DNA of 64,000 nucleotides, taken from Candidatus Omnitrophota bacterium (lineage in GTDB: Bacteria; Omnitrophota; Omnitrophia; Omnitrophales; JACROU01). The stretch is taken from assembly GCA_029261035.1 (NCBI GenBank), contig JAJDCD010000010.1, positions 62,001 to 126,000 of the forward strand, given 5' to 3'. The DNA itself is not shown here. Below are more model-generated notes on this DNA. The model saw only the letters and a list, made by a program, of their open reading frames with translations. It was not told the origin of the DNA and did no database searches. Numbering within the stretch: the first letter of the stretch is position 1.

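Noticed and set aside
63896-63898. ATG as the true start of the giant gene
   Set aside because: The codon lies inside a repeat unit, the frame is open upstream to the window edge, and upstream codons continue the repeat (AAVHTDRASV).
51801-64000. Regularly spaced repeats suggesting a CRISPR array
   Set aside because: The period is 213 bp, it is in frame throughout, similarity extends across the whole unit, and there are no invariant short repeats with unique spacers.
50379-64000. EF-hand or dockerin calcium loops in the D-x-D-G-N turns
   Set aside because: The 12-residue EF loop with its terminal Glu is missing; the turns fit beta-hairpins better. Calcium binding remains possible but is not claimed.

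Overview
The window is almost entirely minus-strand coding sequence from an AT-rich bacterial genome and holds just two genes, both cut by the window edges. Positions 6177-64000 are one uninterrupted reading frame of at least 19,273 codons whose start lies beyond position 64000. Positions 1-5481 are the first 1827 codons of a second very large gene whose stop lies before position 1. A 695-bp non-coding gap (5482-6176) separates them. The combination of a giant gene, a neighbour with an N-terminal HIQDAHANY-type ChaN/EreA-like domain, and near-absence of cysteine points to the candidate phylum Omnitrophota (formerly OP3), where giant genes are known. This assignment is inference from memory of the families; no marker gene is present.

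The giant protein reads N to C (high to low coordinates) as follows. A tandem array comes first: 57 complete units of exactly 71 aa plus a partial one at the edge (64000-51801), then six units of exactly 79 aa (51800-50379). RHS/YD-like beta repeats follow (50378-46465), split by a helical insert. Next are a long Ala/Gln/Tyr-rich helical region (46464-41150), a beta-rich D/N-G-turn region (40150-36600) and a hydrophobic Gly/Ala-rich stretch (36490-35310). A first SecA-like/SF2 ATPase (34260-32240) is followed by alpha-solenoid repeats (31090-28590), four copies of a 92-93-aa helical repeat (25460-24360) and a JAMM-like HNHP motif (near 23820). A coiled coil (21480-20500) leads into a second SecA-like ATPase (20310-17640), further hydrophobic segments (15710-15420), TPR-like helices and two HExxH metallopeptidase-like sites (9783-9797 and 7221-7235), and a small alpha/beta C-terminus ends the protein at 6177.

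The architecture (long fibre, YD shell-like repeats, hydrophobic region, two translocase-like motors, several peptidase-like motifs) resembles a polymorphic-toxin or contact-dependent delivery protein enlarged many-fold, with motor domains built into the same chain. The function is not known from sequence. The downstream gene has a signal peptide, a ChaN/EreA-like domain, coiled coils and a degenerate histidine-kinase-type ATPase fold. It is probably transcribed from its own promoter in the gap. The gap also carries two perfect DnaA boxes, a 30-bp perfect palindrome with a second copy of its core, and a strong hairpin just after the giant gene's stop codon. No RNA genes, insertion sequences or CRISPR arrays were seen.
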